64,000 nt of DNA from Akkermansiaceae bacterium (GTDB lineage Bacteria; Verrucomicrobiota; Verrucomicrobiia; Verrucomicrobiales; Akkermansiaceae): contig JALOTY010000002.1 in NCBI GenBank assembly GCA_025457665.1, positions 62,001-126,000 on the forward strand, given 5' to 3'. Of the stretch, positions 26,941-36,394 are shown in pieces. The notes beneath the pieces were generated by a model. It worked only from the letters and a program-made list of their open reading frames with translations, was not told where the DNA came from and made no database searches. Numbering within the stretch: the first letter of the stretch is position 1; every line of letters starts with the position of its first letter. The position numbers were made by a program, and so were the translations under genes.

Positions 26941-29900
26941 ATGAGAACCACACCGAGCCTTTTCAGCTTTCGATTTCTTTCCATCACTCTTCCTTCGCTG
27001 GTCGTTTGTTCCCACCAGTCTGCAGCTGCGCCGGTCAATGCCGTGGCCACGGGCTCATGGACGGCGGGAACGACCTGGTCGGACGCTTCTCCCGCCGCCG
27101 CTGGAAATGACTACACCATCGATGGCTTCACGGTGACGTCACCGACCGACACCAACACGCTGACCTTCCCCGGTGATGCGATCACGGTGGCGAAGACGGG
27201 GAGTGTCGCCGGTATTCTCGATCTCGCCCGCTTGCATGCGAATACGGAGCAGATCGTGGCGACAAGCTTGCCCCCGGTGACTCTGAGCGGGGGATCGACC
27301 CTCCAGTTCCGCGCTTCGACAGGCTCGAACCGCTGGAATCTTGGAGTTTCTCCGATCGCGGTATCGGGCACCGTGCTTTTCAACAGCACCGGCGGGGCCT
27401 TTGCGCAAAACATCAACCTGTCCGGCCCGGTGACGGGGTCGGGCGTGATCGAATACAAAACAGCCAACTCCGGATCGTCGACGACCGAAAGAACGCTGAC
27501 GCTCAACTCAGCGAATTCGGCCTACACCGGGAGTTGGCTGGTTCAGCATGTGAACAGTGGCGATGACTTCGGCACTCTAGCCGCCGGAGCGGCGAATGCC
27601 TTGGGAAGTGGGACTGTGACACTCGATACCCGGGCCCGACTGCGCAACAACGCCAACCAAGGTTTCGACAGTCTCACCGGCATCACCCTCAACCAGTCCA
27701 CCTCCACGGTCTTTTTCAATGGCCGCGATTGGACGAATCCTGCAGCCGTTTTCACCATGACCCAGGGTGTCGCCAATATCGGCACCGCCCACCTCAGTAT
27801 TGCTTCCGCATCGCAGGCGAACGGAACCATCAACCTGACGATGGGCAGCACCAAGAACGGCCGGATCATCACTTCCGGAAATGCCAATTTCCCGGGCGGC
27901 ACTTTCTTGCTGGCCTATGGAGTCAATCCGGAAGGGAAGACCTTCGACATCGTGACTTATGGAGGAAATCTCGTGACTCCGCCATTGGTTGATGCCGGGG
28001 ACACAGGGCGGCTCACCGCGACGGTCAACAATGGCTCGGGCACCAATGACAAGGTTTCGGTATCCATGACAGGTAGTGTCGCGTCTCTCGTTTGGGCCGG
28101 GAATGATGTCGGCTTCGAAAACGATTGGGACAACAACATTGCCCTGAATTTCGACAATGGCGGCACTTCGGACCGTTTCCGTCAGTTTGATCATGTGACC
28201 TTCGGCAACACCACCGGGTCGGTCACTCCGAACCTCTTCGGCACCCTCAGCCCGGCGTCGGTGACCTTCAATCATTCGACAAATGATTACACTCTCGGCG
28301 GAGCAGGATCTCTGACCGGTCCCACGAGTATCACCAAACAAGGCTCCGGAAACCTCACCATCGCCAACACGACAGCGAACACCTTCACCGGCGGGATCAA
28401 CATCAGTGGTGGAAACGTGGCGATCAACTCGGCCCAGAACTACACCGGCAACATCACCATCACCGGCGGGAAACTGACCATGGGAAATGCCTCCGCCCTG
28501 GGTGCCACGGGGTCGCGGACCGTCAGTGTCACCGGTGGCGGACAACTTGATTACAACGGCTTCTCTCCCGGCACGGGCCATACCCACACTTTCCGCATCT
28601 CGGGTGATGGCGGTGGCACCGGGGTCCTCACCAACAGCAGCGCCACGAGTGTGGGAGCCAATGCCGGCATCCTGAACCTCGAGCTTCTCGGCAATGCCAC
28701 CGTCGGCGGAACCGGACGATTCGATATCGGCCGCGTGGGCACCACGTCCGGAACCATCACCGGCAACGGCCACACCCTCACGAAGGCTGGTGCCAATCAG
28801 ATCATGCTCCGTGGTGCCGCCACGGGTCTGACCACCGTGATCAATGCGGGCATCCTCGGTGTGGAAGACAGCGATCTCGCTTTCGGCGGAGCCACAGGCT
28901 CGATCACGGTGAATGACACCGCGGTGGTTGGCACCTTCGGCGCGCGCACGATTGCCACTCCTCTCACACTCAATGCCGGATCGACCTTGCGCAATCTCGG
29001 TGGCGCGGCATCGACATGGTCGGGATCAATCACGCTGGGAGGAAATGCGATCATCGAGGGCGCTGGTGCCAATACGACATCGCTCAGCGGCAGCATCGCG
29101 GAAAGCGGTGGGGCGCATACCCTGACGATCCGCAACACGACCACCACTGCCGGAAACTACACCTTCAATCTCTCCAACACCAGCACCCGCACCGGACCAA
29201 CGATCCTGCGGGGCTCCGCGTTCCGTGTGAGCCAAGGATCGGCGCTGGGCTCGGGGCCGATCACGATCGAAAGCAATGGAACCGTCGGTGTCCAAACCCG
29301 CCTCGAACTGAGTGGCGTGACCTTGGCGAATGACATCAATTTGTCCTCCACGGCCCAGACCGGTTTCTTCGGCCCTGTCACCGCGGTGAATGGCAGCACC
29401 TCGACCGCCAGCGGGATCCTCACCGTGACCGCGAATGTCGGCAATGGCGGGCACTTTGCCTCTTCGGGTGCCGGGTCCGTGCTTCGCTTGACCGGCACGA
29501 TCAACTCCACCGGACCGGTTCCGAACATCCGTCAGGGTGTGGTGGAAATGGGAACCACCGGCGGGAACCTCACGGCCTTGGCGCAAGGAGAGGGGACCAT
29601 TCGACTTGTTGCAAACAACGGCATCCAGCCTTCCGTCGACCTTCGTATGGCGGTTTCCGCTGCGGGCATTCTCGATCTGAATGGCTTCAACCAAACCCTC
29701 GCGCAAATCAAACGCAATGTGCCGGACCAGTCGGCCACCGGAACCTCCCATGCCGCCACGGTGACAAACACCGCCACAACGCCATCCGTGCTGACACTCG
29801 AAGGTTCCACCAACCACCAGTTCAGTGGCGTCATCAACAACGGCACGGGAGGAATCAGCCTGGTCAAAAAAGGCGGCTCCACCGTGACGATCCTCGGCGC

Positions 29901-30579
29901 CCAGAGTTATGCCGGCGACACGACAGTCGATGCCGGAACGCTCAGCCTGAATGCCGCCTATCTGGCCGATGCCTCGGCCGTCCGCATCGCCACCGGTGCC
30001 ACCCTCAATCTCACTCACACCGCCACGGATACGGTGGATCGCTTGTTTGTGGATGGCGTTCAACAAGCCGCCGGAACCTATAACTCCGGAAACACCACTT
30101 ATATCACCGGCACGGGCAGTCTTAATGTGACCAGTGGACCGGTGACGGATCCCTTCGCCACCTGGGCCACGACGAATGGTCTGGATGGATCTCCCGGCAA
30201 GGAAGCTGGATTCGAAAACGATCCGGATGGAGACGGTATCGAAAACGGTCTGGAGTGGATTCTTGGAGGCCTGCCTCTCGATGGCCAGGGCGGCACCCTT
30301 GTTTCAGCCACCCGCAATGGTTCGGGCGATCTGGTGCTGACCTTCGATCGCGAAGAAGATGCCATCGGTGAAACCAGCCTCACCGTGGAATACAATGGCA
30401 CCCTGGCATCGCCATGGAACAGCGTGACGATCGGCGCAACTTCAGCGGCTCCGGATGCCAATGGGGTGGAAGTCAGCATCGATACTCTTCCGTCGCCCGA
30501 TGTTGTCACCGTGACCATTCCCGCATCACAAGCGACCGGAGGAAAACTCTTTGCCCGGATCAAGGCCACCCAGCCTTGA
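26941..30579 (+). CDS. Autotransporter-associated beta-strand repeat (PATR) secreted protein
   Basis: A 1212-residue protein with a signal peptide (LFSFRFLSITLPSLVVCS). The body is Gly/Thr/Asn-rich with recurrent PATR-type units: SITKQGSGNLTIANTTANTF, TGGINISGGNVAINSAQNYT, and near the end LVKKGGSTVTILGAQSYAGD followed by TTVDAGTLSL. They predict a long beta-helix. At about 1085-1110 the calcium-loop-like DPDGDGIENGLEWILGGLP precedes a C-terminal beta module ending LFARIKATQP. No autotransporter barrel is present, so secretion probably depends on the C-terminal module. Divergent from the GntR/LacI regulator. Confidence 0.85.
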   Translation: MRTTPSLFSFRFLSITLPSLVVCSHQSAAAPVNAVATGSWTAGTTWSDASPAAAGNDYTIDGFTVTSPTDTNTLTFPGDAITVAKTGSVAGILDLARLHANTEQIVATSLPPVTLSGGSTLQFRASTGSNRWNLGVSPIAVSGTVLFNSTGGAFAQNINLSGPVTGSGVIEYKTANSGSSTTERTLTLNSANSAYTGSWLVQHVNSGDDFGTLAAGAANALGSGTVTLDTRARLRNNANQGFDSLTGITLNQSTSTVFFNGRDWTNPAAVFTMTQGVANIGTAHLSIASASQANGTINLTMGSTKNGRIITSGNANFPGGTFLLAYGVNPEGKTFDIVTYGGNLVTPPLVDAGDTGRLTATVNNGSGTNDKVSVSMTGSVASLVWAGNDVGFENDWDNNIALNFDNGGTSDRFRQFDHVTFGNTTGSVTPNLFGTLSPASVTFNHSTNDYTLGGAGSLTGPTSITKQGSGNLTIANTTANTFTGGINISGGNVAINSAQNYTGNITITGGKLTMGNASALGATGSRTVSVTGGGQLDYNGFSPGTGHTHTFRISGDGGGTGVLTNSSATSVGANAGILNLELLGNATVGGTGRFDIGRVGTTSGTITGNGHTLTKAGANQIMLRGAATGLTTVINAGILGVEDSDLAFGGATGSITVNDTAVVGTFGARTIATPLTLNAGSTLRNLGGAASTWSGSITLGGNAIIEGAGANTTSLSGSIAESGGAHTLTIRNTTTTAGNYTFNLSNTSTRTGPTILRGSAFRVSQGSALGSGPITIESNGTVGVQTRLELSGVTLANDINLSSTAQTGFFGPVTAVNGSTSTASGILTVTANVGNGGHFASSGAGSVLRLTGTINSTGPVPNIRQGVVEMGTTGGNLTALAQGEGTIRLVANNGIQPSVDLRMAVSAAGILDLNGFNQTLAQIKRNVPDQSATGTSHAATVTNTATTPSVLTLEGSTNHQFSGVINNGTGGISLVKKGGSTVTILGAQSYAGDTTVDAGTLSLNAAYLADASAVRIATGATLNLTHTATDTVDRLFVDGVQQAAGTYNSGNTTYITGTGSLNVTSGPVTDPFATWATTNGLDGSPGKEAGFENDPDGDGIENGLEWILGGLPLDGQGGTLVSATRNGSGDLVLTFDREEDAIGETSLTVEYNGTLASPWNSVTIGATSAAPDANGVEVSIDTLPSPDVVTVTIPASQATGGKLFARIKATQP

Positions 30580-30674
30580 TCTGAAAAACCCATCCCCAAG
30601 CTCAAGCGATCCGCCGGATGGCGATGAATCAAGGCATCCATCCGCCAAAACGGATGGTGTTGCCGGTTTCATCC

Positions 30675-31673
30675 TCAGCCATCACTGTGCGTTGCCTGGG
30701 TGGCATCGATGAGAAACACGGCCATTTCGGTGAACAGTCGGGTGGAATCGGTCGCAAGGACCCGCGAGTGCCCTGCGCCTTCGACCGGCCGGAGGATTTT
30801 CCTGCCGGAGGGAAGGGCTGCGAAGATCTCTTCCGCGTGGGAGTAAGGGATGAGTTCATCCTGTTTTCCATGAACCAGCATCACCGGCATTTGCAGTCGC
30901 CGCGCGGAATTCAGCGGTGAGATATCGGAAGGCAGGAAACCGGCCCGAACCCATGCCGCCCCGCCCACCGAGGCACCGAGCAGCGGAGAAAGGCCATCGA
31001 AACGGGGAACGAGATCGGCGGCCGACCTCTGGATCACCCGGTCCAGTGAGGCGAAGGCGGCGGTGCTGATGACACCGGCCCATCGGTCGGGATGGCGGGC
31101 GGCGGTTTGCAGGGCGATGGCCCCACCTTGGGAGACGCCGTAGAGGATGACGGGTTGCGGAGGCATGGCGAAACGATCGTGAAAGTCGTCCACACAGGCC
31201 TCGATCCATTCCGCCTCGTTTTTGCCAAAGGTGGCCAGCGTCGATGGGTGATCGCCATGACCGGGAAGCTCGGGCAGGAGGCAGCGGAAACCGGCGGCAC
31301 AAAATCGTTCGCAGACCGGCAGGTGGTCTTCCTTGCGACCTCCGTGGCCATTGAGCATCACCACCAGCCCGCGGATTTCACCCCACGGAGGCAGATGCGG
31401 CAGGGCCTCGCGGATTTCCCGACCGCGGACGGCGTTCCTGCCTCCGGCGCGCGGTTCGACCAGCAGGCAGGGGCTGCCGCCGGGGCCGATGTAGGATTGG
31501 ATCACAAGTCCGTAGGAAGCGGGATCGGCGAGTCGATCCCGATGATAATCCTGCAAAGCGCGTCGCGGTGGAGAAACCAGATGCCCGGAGCCGATCCATC
31601 CCGCCACGGCCAGGGAAATGAGGATCAACACCACCAGCAGGATCACGGAGCGTTTGAGGATTTTCTTGATCAT
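30675..31673 (-). CDS. Membrane-anchored alpha/beta hydrolase
   Basis: From MIKKILKRSVILLVVLILIS (start 31673) the protein is 332 residues, with one N-terminal transmembrane anchor. The alpha/beta-hydrolase core has an early glycine turn LNGHGGRKEDHLPVCERFCA, the nucleophile elbow GVSQGG (Ser), the acid in VHGKQDELIPY (Asp) and the catalytic histidine in GAGHSRVL. ATGs up to 31826 would add a tail with no fold character. The likely activity is ester or thioester hydrolysis at the membrane face; the substrate is unknown. It is convergent with the PATR gene and divergent from the Cys-rich protein gene at 31793. Confidence 0.82.
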   Translation of the reverse strand: MIKKILKRSVILLVVLILISLAVAGWIGSGHLVSPPRRALQDYHRDRLADPASYGLVIQSYIGPGGSPCLLVEPRAGGRNAVRGREIREALPHLPPWGEIRGLVVMLNGHGGRKEDHLPVCERFCAAGFRCLLPELPGHGDHPSTLATFGKNEAEWIEACVDDFHDRFAMPPQPVILYGVSQGGAIALQTAARHPDRWAGVISTAAFASLDRVIQRSAADLVPRFDGLSPLLGASVGGAAWVRAGFLPSDISPLNSARRLQMPVMLVHGKQDELIPYSHAEEIFAALPSGRKILRPVEGAGHSRVLATDSTRLFTEMAVFLIDATQATHSDG

Positions 31674-31792
31674 CGGTCTCAAAAGATGCGCGCAAGCCAA
31701 ACGGAGATCCATGAAGACGATAAGAAGCCGCGGTGAATTCCGCAAAATGAATCGCCAATCGCGATGATGGAATCGACCCTCGTCGCCACAAG

Positions 31793-32527
31793 ATGGAACG
31801 CGCCAATCCAGACCCGGACATTGCATTTTCCGAAACGAAGTCGGACCTTGCCAGTCAGGTGCGCGAGGCCGAATTGGACCACGACGCCTTCCGCATGCCC
31901 TTGAAGGTTTGCGATCTCGGGCGCTGCAAGGCGACCTGTTGTCATGATGGTGCCTGGTTGGGGAGTGAAGAAGCGGCGGTGATCCTCGAACTGATCGCCG
32001 AACATCGTGAGGAATTGATGGCTTGCGGATGGCAGGGCGGCGAAGGGGTGATCCGTGAGGGGCGGCGCTGGCGCACGGCGGTGGTGGAGGCCGAAGATGA
32101 AAATCTCGCCGAAGATTTTCCCCGCCATTTTCCGCGCACGCGTTGTGGCTTTCTGGATCATGCGCACCGTTGCGTGTTGCAGAAACTTGCCTTGGCTCAA
32201 GGTCGGCATCCGTGGTGGTGGAAACCGGTTTCCTGCTGGCTTCATCCCTTGCTTCTTTCCCAACCGCAGGGTCGTCCGCGCCTCACGCTCGCCCGTCCCG
32301 GGGAAGATCCATCCGCCGCGCCGGACTATCCCGGTTTCGGCTCCTGCACGCCTTGCGGCATGCCCGGGGGAGCGGAGGGCGCAGCCATCGATGCCCTGCA
32401 CGAGGAATTGGCAATGCTGGCAGCGATTTCCGGCCGGGACCTGCTAAAGGAGTTGCGGATTGAGCAACAGGATTCCGGCATTCAACCAGGTGGCATAGGA
32501 GATCCAGAGGAAGTAAGGCATCCATAG
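31793..32527 (+). CDS. DUF3109-like cysteine-rich protein
   Basis: A 244-residue protein. The motif CDLGRCKATCCHDGAWL (C-x4-C-x3-CC) resembles DUF3109/YkgJ-type proteins thought to bind a metal or Fe-S cluster. Further cysteines follow in TRCGFLDHAHRCVL, VSCWLHPLLL and GSCTPCGMPGG. The last 28 residues overlap the 3' end of tspO by 84 bases on the opposite strand. They look unlike the rest, so the original stop may have been lost. Function unknown. Confidence 0.6.
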   Translation: MERANPDPDIAFSETKSDLASQVREAELDHDAFRMPLKVCDLGRCKATCCHDGAWLGSEEAAVILELIAEHREELMACGWQGGEGVIREGRRWRTAVVEAEDENLAEDFPRHFPRTRCGFLDHAHRCVLQKLALAQGRHPWWWKPVSCWLHPLLLSQPQGRPRLTLARPGEDPSAAPDYPGFGSCTPCGMPGGAEGAAIDALHEELAMLAAISGRDLLKELRIEQQDSGIQPGGIGDPEEVRHP

Positions 32528-32926
32528 GAGTCCCGCCGTCCGCTGCAGCCGCAGCAGCCACTGGATCATCACCGCGGCGGTGATCACCATCAGACAGAGA
32601 ATGATCAAGGCTGCCGCCACCTGATGAAGACCGAAAAACACCGGACTCCAGGCCAGGTTCAGGAGGAGGTGCATGCCGCCGAGAAAAAGCACGCGGCGCT
32701 TGGGCGCACCGGCGGGGACGTGATGCCAGACCAGGGCGATGGATGCGCCGATCATTCCGTAGAGAAGCGTCCAGACCGGTCCGAACACAAAGTTCGGTGG
32801 CGTGCCGGGCGGTTTCCTCAATGGGGCGTACCAGTCGGCAATCGAAGCCGCCGTCACGTATCCCCCCAGACCCCCGAGGATCTCCATGATCACGATGCAG
32901 AGAATCAGGCGGGGAATGAATTTCAT
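32444..32926 (-). CDS. tspO: TspO/MBR family tryptophan-rich sensory membrane protein
   Basis: A 160-residue, five-helix protein with the TspO signature: WYAPLRKPPGTPPNFVFGPVW, then LLYGMIGASIALVW; the NLAWSPVFFGLH segment in helix 3; and YFLWISYATWLNAGILLLN in the last helix. TspO proteins bind porphyrins or other small hydrophobic ligands in the membrane. The start codon overlaps the stop of the rhomboid gene (ATGA), so they are translationally coupled. The 3' end overlaps the convergent DUF3109-like gene. Confidence 0.88.
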   Translation of the reverse strand: MKFIPRLILCIVIMEILGGLGGYVTAASIADWYAPLRKPPGTPPNFVFGPVWTLLYGMIGASIALVWHHVPAGAPKRRVLFLGGMHLLLNLAWSPVFFGLHQVAAALIILCLMVITAAVMIQWLLRLQRTAGLLWMPYFLWISYATWLNAGILLLNPQLL

Positions 32927-33693
32927 CGACGTGGCAAAGGTGGGGGATGATGCCGCCGGACCATGGCGGAGAAGGGGGTTTCCGGTTCGGATTTCAGCAG
33001 CAGGCGGGCGAGAATGCCGGCGAGGATGCCGGCCACAAAGCCGCCGATGTGTGCGGCGTAGGCGACTCCACCCGCCTGATCACTTGAAAAAATGCGGCCG
33101 CCGCCTTGGAGGAATTGCAGTACGATCCACAGTCCGAGAACCAGCACGGCGGGCAGCGACACCAGGCGGAAAAGGAAAATGCAGGTCACCTGATTGCGCG
33201 GAAAGAGCACCATGTAGGCCCCGAGAACGCCCGAGATGGCACCGGATGCCCCCAGCGTGGGAATGATGCTGTCAGGATCCACGGCGATCTGCGCGAAAGA
33301 GGCGGCAATGCCGCTCAAAAGGTAGAAGGCGAGAAATTTCCCCGCGCCGAAACGGTGCTCCACATTGTCGCCGAAGATCCAAAGGTAAAGCAGGTTGCTG
33401 CCGAGATGAAACCACCCGCCATGCATGAACATGGAACTCAGCAGCGTGAGATAAATCGGGTTGGGCCCGGGTGTCTGAGGGATGGTCACCAGTTCGCCCC
33501 CCATGACATCGTGGCTGTCACCCACCAGATCGATCCCGCGGGTGATCTCGACCGGCACCGCGCTGAAGCCGAGCGTGAAGGCGGGATCGATGAGCTGATA
33601 GAGAAAGAGCAGCACGTTCGCCGCCAAAAGCGCGAGGCTCACCCATGCCGGGTGAAGGAGGTGACGGTCATCATCCTTGATGGGAAACAACAT
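32923..33693 (-). CDS. Rhomboid family intramembrane serine protease
   Basis: A 256-residue multispan protein starting at MLFPIKDDDRHLLHP (33693); an in-frame ATG at 33741 is less likely. Rhomboid hallmarks: LLSSMFMHGGWFHLGSNLLY (HGxWxHxxxNxxY), the catalytic GASGAISG with its serine near residue 150, and the catalytic histidine in AYAAHIGGFVAG near 220. It cleaves transmembrane substrates. Coupled to tspO through overlapping stop and start codons. Confidence 0.9.
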   Translation of the reverse strand: MLFPIKDDDRHLLHPAWVSLALLAANVLLFLYQLIDPAFTLGFSAVPVEITRGIDLVGDSHDVMGGELVTIPQTPGPNPIYLTLLSSMFMHGGWFHLGSNLLYLWIFGDNVEHRFGAGKFLAFYLLSGIAASFAQIAVDPDSIIPTLGASGAISGVLGAYMVLFPRNQVTCIFLFRLVSLPAVLVLGLWIVLQFLQGGGRIFSSDQAGGVAYAAHIGGFVAGILAGILARLLLKSEPETPFSAMVRRHHPPPLPRR

Positions 33694-33780
33694 GGTGGCG
33701 GAGCGGCACACCATGGGACCCCGAAATCCATCGCGGGACAAGCCCGGATCTCTCCGATGGATGGATCGCCACCCCCGCCA

Positions 33781-34863
33781 TCAATGGCCGGAGGACGAAG
33801 ACCCATCGAGGAAATTGCCATATCCCACAATCAGGGTCGAAAGCACCAGCAGCGCCAGACCTGCGGCCAGTAGCCAACGGGTGCGGCTGCCGGTGCCCTT
33901 CCATTCCTTCAGGGCGATGCCCCAGAGCGTGGAAAACAGAATGATGCTCGCCATGTGCATGGTCCATGAACTGAAGCCGTATTTGCCCATCTGGCTTTCG
34001 CCCATGGAATAAAAGAAGAACTGGAAATACCAGATCGTCCCGGCCAGCGCGCTGAAGATCCAGTTCCGCAGCAGTGGGACGCGGTCCGGCTTTCCATCGC
34101 GACCTGCCGCAGCGAAATACTCGCCGCCGCTGCCATTGCGGCGGTGCAGGATGATGCACCAGATGAAGTTCGTGGTGAAGCCACCGGCCATCACCACGAT
34201 GAGCACCGGCAGCCCCTGCCAAAGCGGAGCGGCGCCGTGGGCGGCGGCGATGGCCTTGAGGGGATCCCCGGCAGCGAGACCGAAGGCGAAGCAGGAACTC
34301 ATCACGCCCGACACGGTGGCGACCACCAGACCCTTGCGGAAATGGAACTCCTTGACCGCCTCCGCCTTGGCTTCGGTCGGCAGTTCCTTTTCCTTCGACA
34401 TCCCCGCCATGCCGGCCACCGCGATGCCCAGCACGCAGACCACGATGCCTGCCAGCACGGTCAATCCCGACCGGGTCCCTAACAGCTCGGAGACAAAAGT
34501 GCCATGAAACAAGGGCGGCACCAGCGCGCCAAAGGCGGCGCAGTAGCCCAAGGCCACCGCCATGCCCAGAGACATGCCCAGATAGCGCATCGTCAGACCG
34601 AAAGTGAGCCCGCCCACTCCCCAGAGCACGCCGAAGAACCAGGGCCAGAACAGCTTGCCGAGCCCGGCCTCCTGAAGGACCGCTGTGGTTCCGGGAACCA
34701 GCAGCAGCGCGAAGACCCAGGGTGCCGCCAGCCAACTGAAAATCCCGGCCACCAGCCAGTAGGTTTCCCAGGACCATCGACGGACCTGCCGGAACGGCGC
34801 GTAAAAGCTCCCGGCGGCCAGGCCGCCAAGCCAATGGAAGAGGATTCCAAGAAGTGGGTTCAT
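33781..34863 (-). CDS. rhaT: RhaT-like L-rhamnose/proton symporter
   Basis: A 360-residue protein from MNPLLGILFHWLGGLAAGSF with about ten hydrophobic segments. The opening GGLAAGSFYAPFRQVRRWSWE and the internal GFTTNFIWCIILHRRN and YFQFFFYSMGESQMGKYGFS segments match L-rhamnose-H+ transport proteins (RhaT). Longer frames to 35034 would run into the isomerase gene. It is 23 bases downstream of the fucose/arabinose isomerase gene, fitting a deoxysugar uptake and isomerisation operon. The exact sugar (rhamnose or fucose) is inference. Confidence 0.85.
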   Translation of the reverse strand: MNPLLGILFHWLGGLAAGSFYAPFRQVRRWSWETYWLVAGIFSWLAAPWVFALLLVPGTTAVLQEAGLGKLFWPWFFGVLWGVGGLTFGLTMRYLGMSLGMAVALGYCAAFGALVPPLFHGTFVSELLGTRSGLTVLAGIVVCVLGIAVAGMAGMSKEKELPTEAKAEAVKEFHFRKGLVVATVSGVMSSCFAFGLAAGDPLKAIAAAHGAAPLWQGLPVLIVVMAGGFTTNFIWCIILHRRNGSGGEYFAAAGRDGKPDRVPLLRNWIFSALAGTIWYFQFFFYSMGESQMGKYGFSSWTMHMASIILFSTLWGIALKEWKGTGSRTRWLLAAGLALLVLSTLIVGYGNFLDGSSSSGH

Positions 34864-34886
34864 GCGAAGGAGATGGGGAATGGATG

Positions 34887-36326
34887 TTAGATGATGTTTC
34901 CGACGACCACCGTAGGCATGCCTAACAGCTTGCCCAGCTTGCGGATGCGTCCGGCGATGTGGCCCACACCCACCGCGCAGTGGTGCGCGGGTCCGTGGGA
35001 ATTCCAGTCGTTCACAAATCGCCTCGCCCCGCAAGGGAAACGGTAGCGGCTGTTGGTATTGCCGATTTCCAGGATGGGCCCGGGCACGCTTTCGCCTTCC
35101 GCCACCAAGAGCTTCAGCCCGCCATCACCGCTTTCCACCACGGAAAGAAGGGTCACCGGACCGTGACGGACACTCATTTCCACACTCAGTCCGCGGCCCA
35201 CCTTGCCGTGATAGACGCCCAGCGGACGCACCTTGGTGCGGCCTTCGGCGATGGCAATGTGCCCCGGCCCGTCATGGCCCATGAGCACGACATCGTCATT
35301 CCAATCCATCGCATAGTATTCCGTGAACGAGCCACCCACGCCGAAGCTGTCCATGATCTTCATGGCTTGCGCGTTCTTCACTTCGTATTCCCCCGCCACG
35401 GGGATCCCCCGCGCGGTGAGCAGGGAGTTGCCGAGGATGATGGAGCTGATGGCATCCTCATTGCCGGGACTTCCGGTGCCCATGTGATAGTAGGCCATGG
35501 AACCGAGTTGGTGTCTTTCGACCAGCCGGTCCAGCGCCACGCTGGTCCGCGCCGCACGTTCGAGTTCCGCTTGAGGGCAGTCGTCCTGCACTTCGAAAAC
35601 CTCGTGGAAATGCGCCACCCGCCCGCGGATTTCCTCATCGCCGACCTCATCCCGAAGGCTGGCAAGCTCCTCGACCTCGATGATCTCCATGTGACCGCCG
35701 AAGACCGCGCACTGCAGTGTGGTATCGGTGGCGATGTCGAGCATGCCATTGTAATAATGCCCCATCAGGCCCAGGCGGTTCGATGCCATGATTCCTGCGA
35801 CACGCGCGGCATCGATCCATTCATCGATCTCCGCCCATGCTTCCGGGTCATGATCGAGACGGCCGGTGACTTGATGGAAATCGATCCCGCAGCGGCGGAA
35901 GACATTGGCGATTTCCGGGACCGGACAGGCTGAACAGTGGGCGAGCCATTCGCCGGTCATCTTCGTGCGGTCGCCCATCCGATTGAAAGTGGTGTAATCG
36001 ATCGCAGCTTCTGGAGAGAGGTTCAGCACGATCACCGGCACCCGTGCGCGCCTGACCACCGGCAGGACCGTGGAACTCAGGGCATAGGTGGTCACGTGCA
36101 GGAAGATCACATCCACATCCTCGCGACGGAAGGCATGGCCGGCTTCATGGGCTTTTTCCGGGGTATCGATGAGACCGAGGTTCACGATCTCCACGCCGGG
36201 CCGGGCCAGCTTGGTTTCCACGCTGCCGAGGTAGCCCTCGAGGCGTTCCTTGAGGCCTTCGAACTGCGGCCAATAGGCATCGAGACCAATGCCGAACAAT
36301 CCAATGCGGACAGGCTGGGATTTCAT
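34887..36326 (-). CDS. L-fucose/L-arabinose isomerase family protein
   Basis: A 479-residue cytosolic protein with the AraA/FucI fold. The N-terminus has IGLFGIGLDAYWPQFEGLKE. Middle segments include LGLMGHYYNGMLDIATDTTL, the likely substrate-site GTGSPGNEDAISSIILGNSL, and MKIMDSFGVGGSFTEYYAMD. The C-terminal histidine-rich GPAHHCAVGVGH is a candidate metal ligand region. It would interconvert an aldose and a ketose. The downstream rhaT-like gene and the divergent AraC regulator at 36395 suggest use of a deoxy- or pentose sugar released from polysaccharide. Confidence 0.82.
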   Translation of the reverse strand: MKSQPVRIGLFGIGLDAYWPQFEGLKERLEGYLGSVETKLARPGVEIVNLGLIDTPEKAHEAGHAFRREDVDVIFLHVTTYALSSTVLPVVRRARVPVIVLNLSPEAAIDYTTFNRMGDRTKMTGEWLAHCSACPVPEIANVFRRCGIDFHQVTGRLDHDPEAWAEIDEWIDAARVAGIMASNRLGLMGHYYNGMLDIATDTTLQCAVFGGHMEIIEVEELASLRDEVGDEEIRGRVAHFHEVFEVQDDCPQAELERAARTSVALDRLVERHQLGSMAYYHMGTGSPGNEDAISSIILGNSLLTARGIPVAGEYEVKNAQAMKIMDSFGVGGSFTEYYAMDWNDDVVLMGHDGPGHIAIAEGRTKVRPLGVYHGKVGRGLSVEMSVRHGPVTLLSVVESGDGGLKLLVAEGESVPGPILEIGNTNSRYRFPCGARRFVNDWNSHGPAHHCAVGVGHIAGRIRKLGKLLGMPTVVVGNII

Positions 36327-36394
36327 GGGTCCGGCGACACTATCGGATCGCCAGCGCCCCGGCCATGGGGGTAATGATCATTTCCATACAGAAA

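Noticed and set aside
30637..30656. CCATCCG/CGGATGG hairpin between the PATR and hydrolase genes as a terminator
   Set aside because: The stem is short and no T-run follows on either strand.
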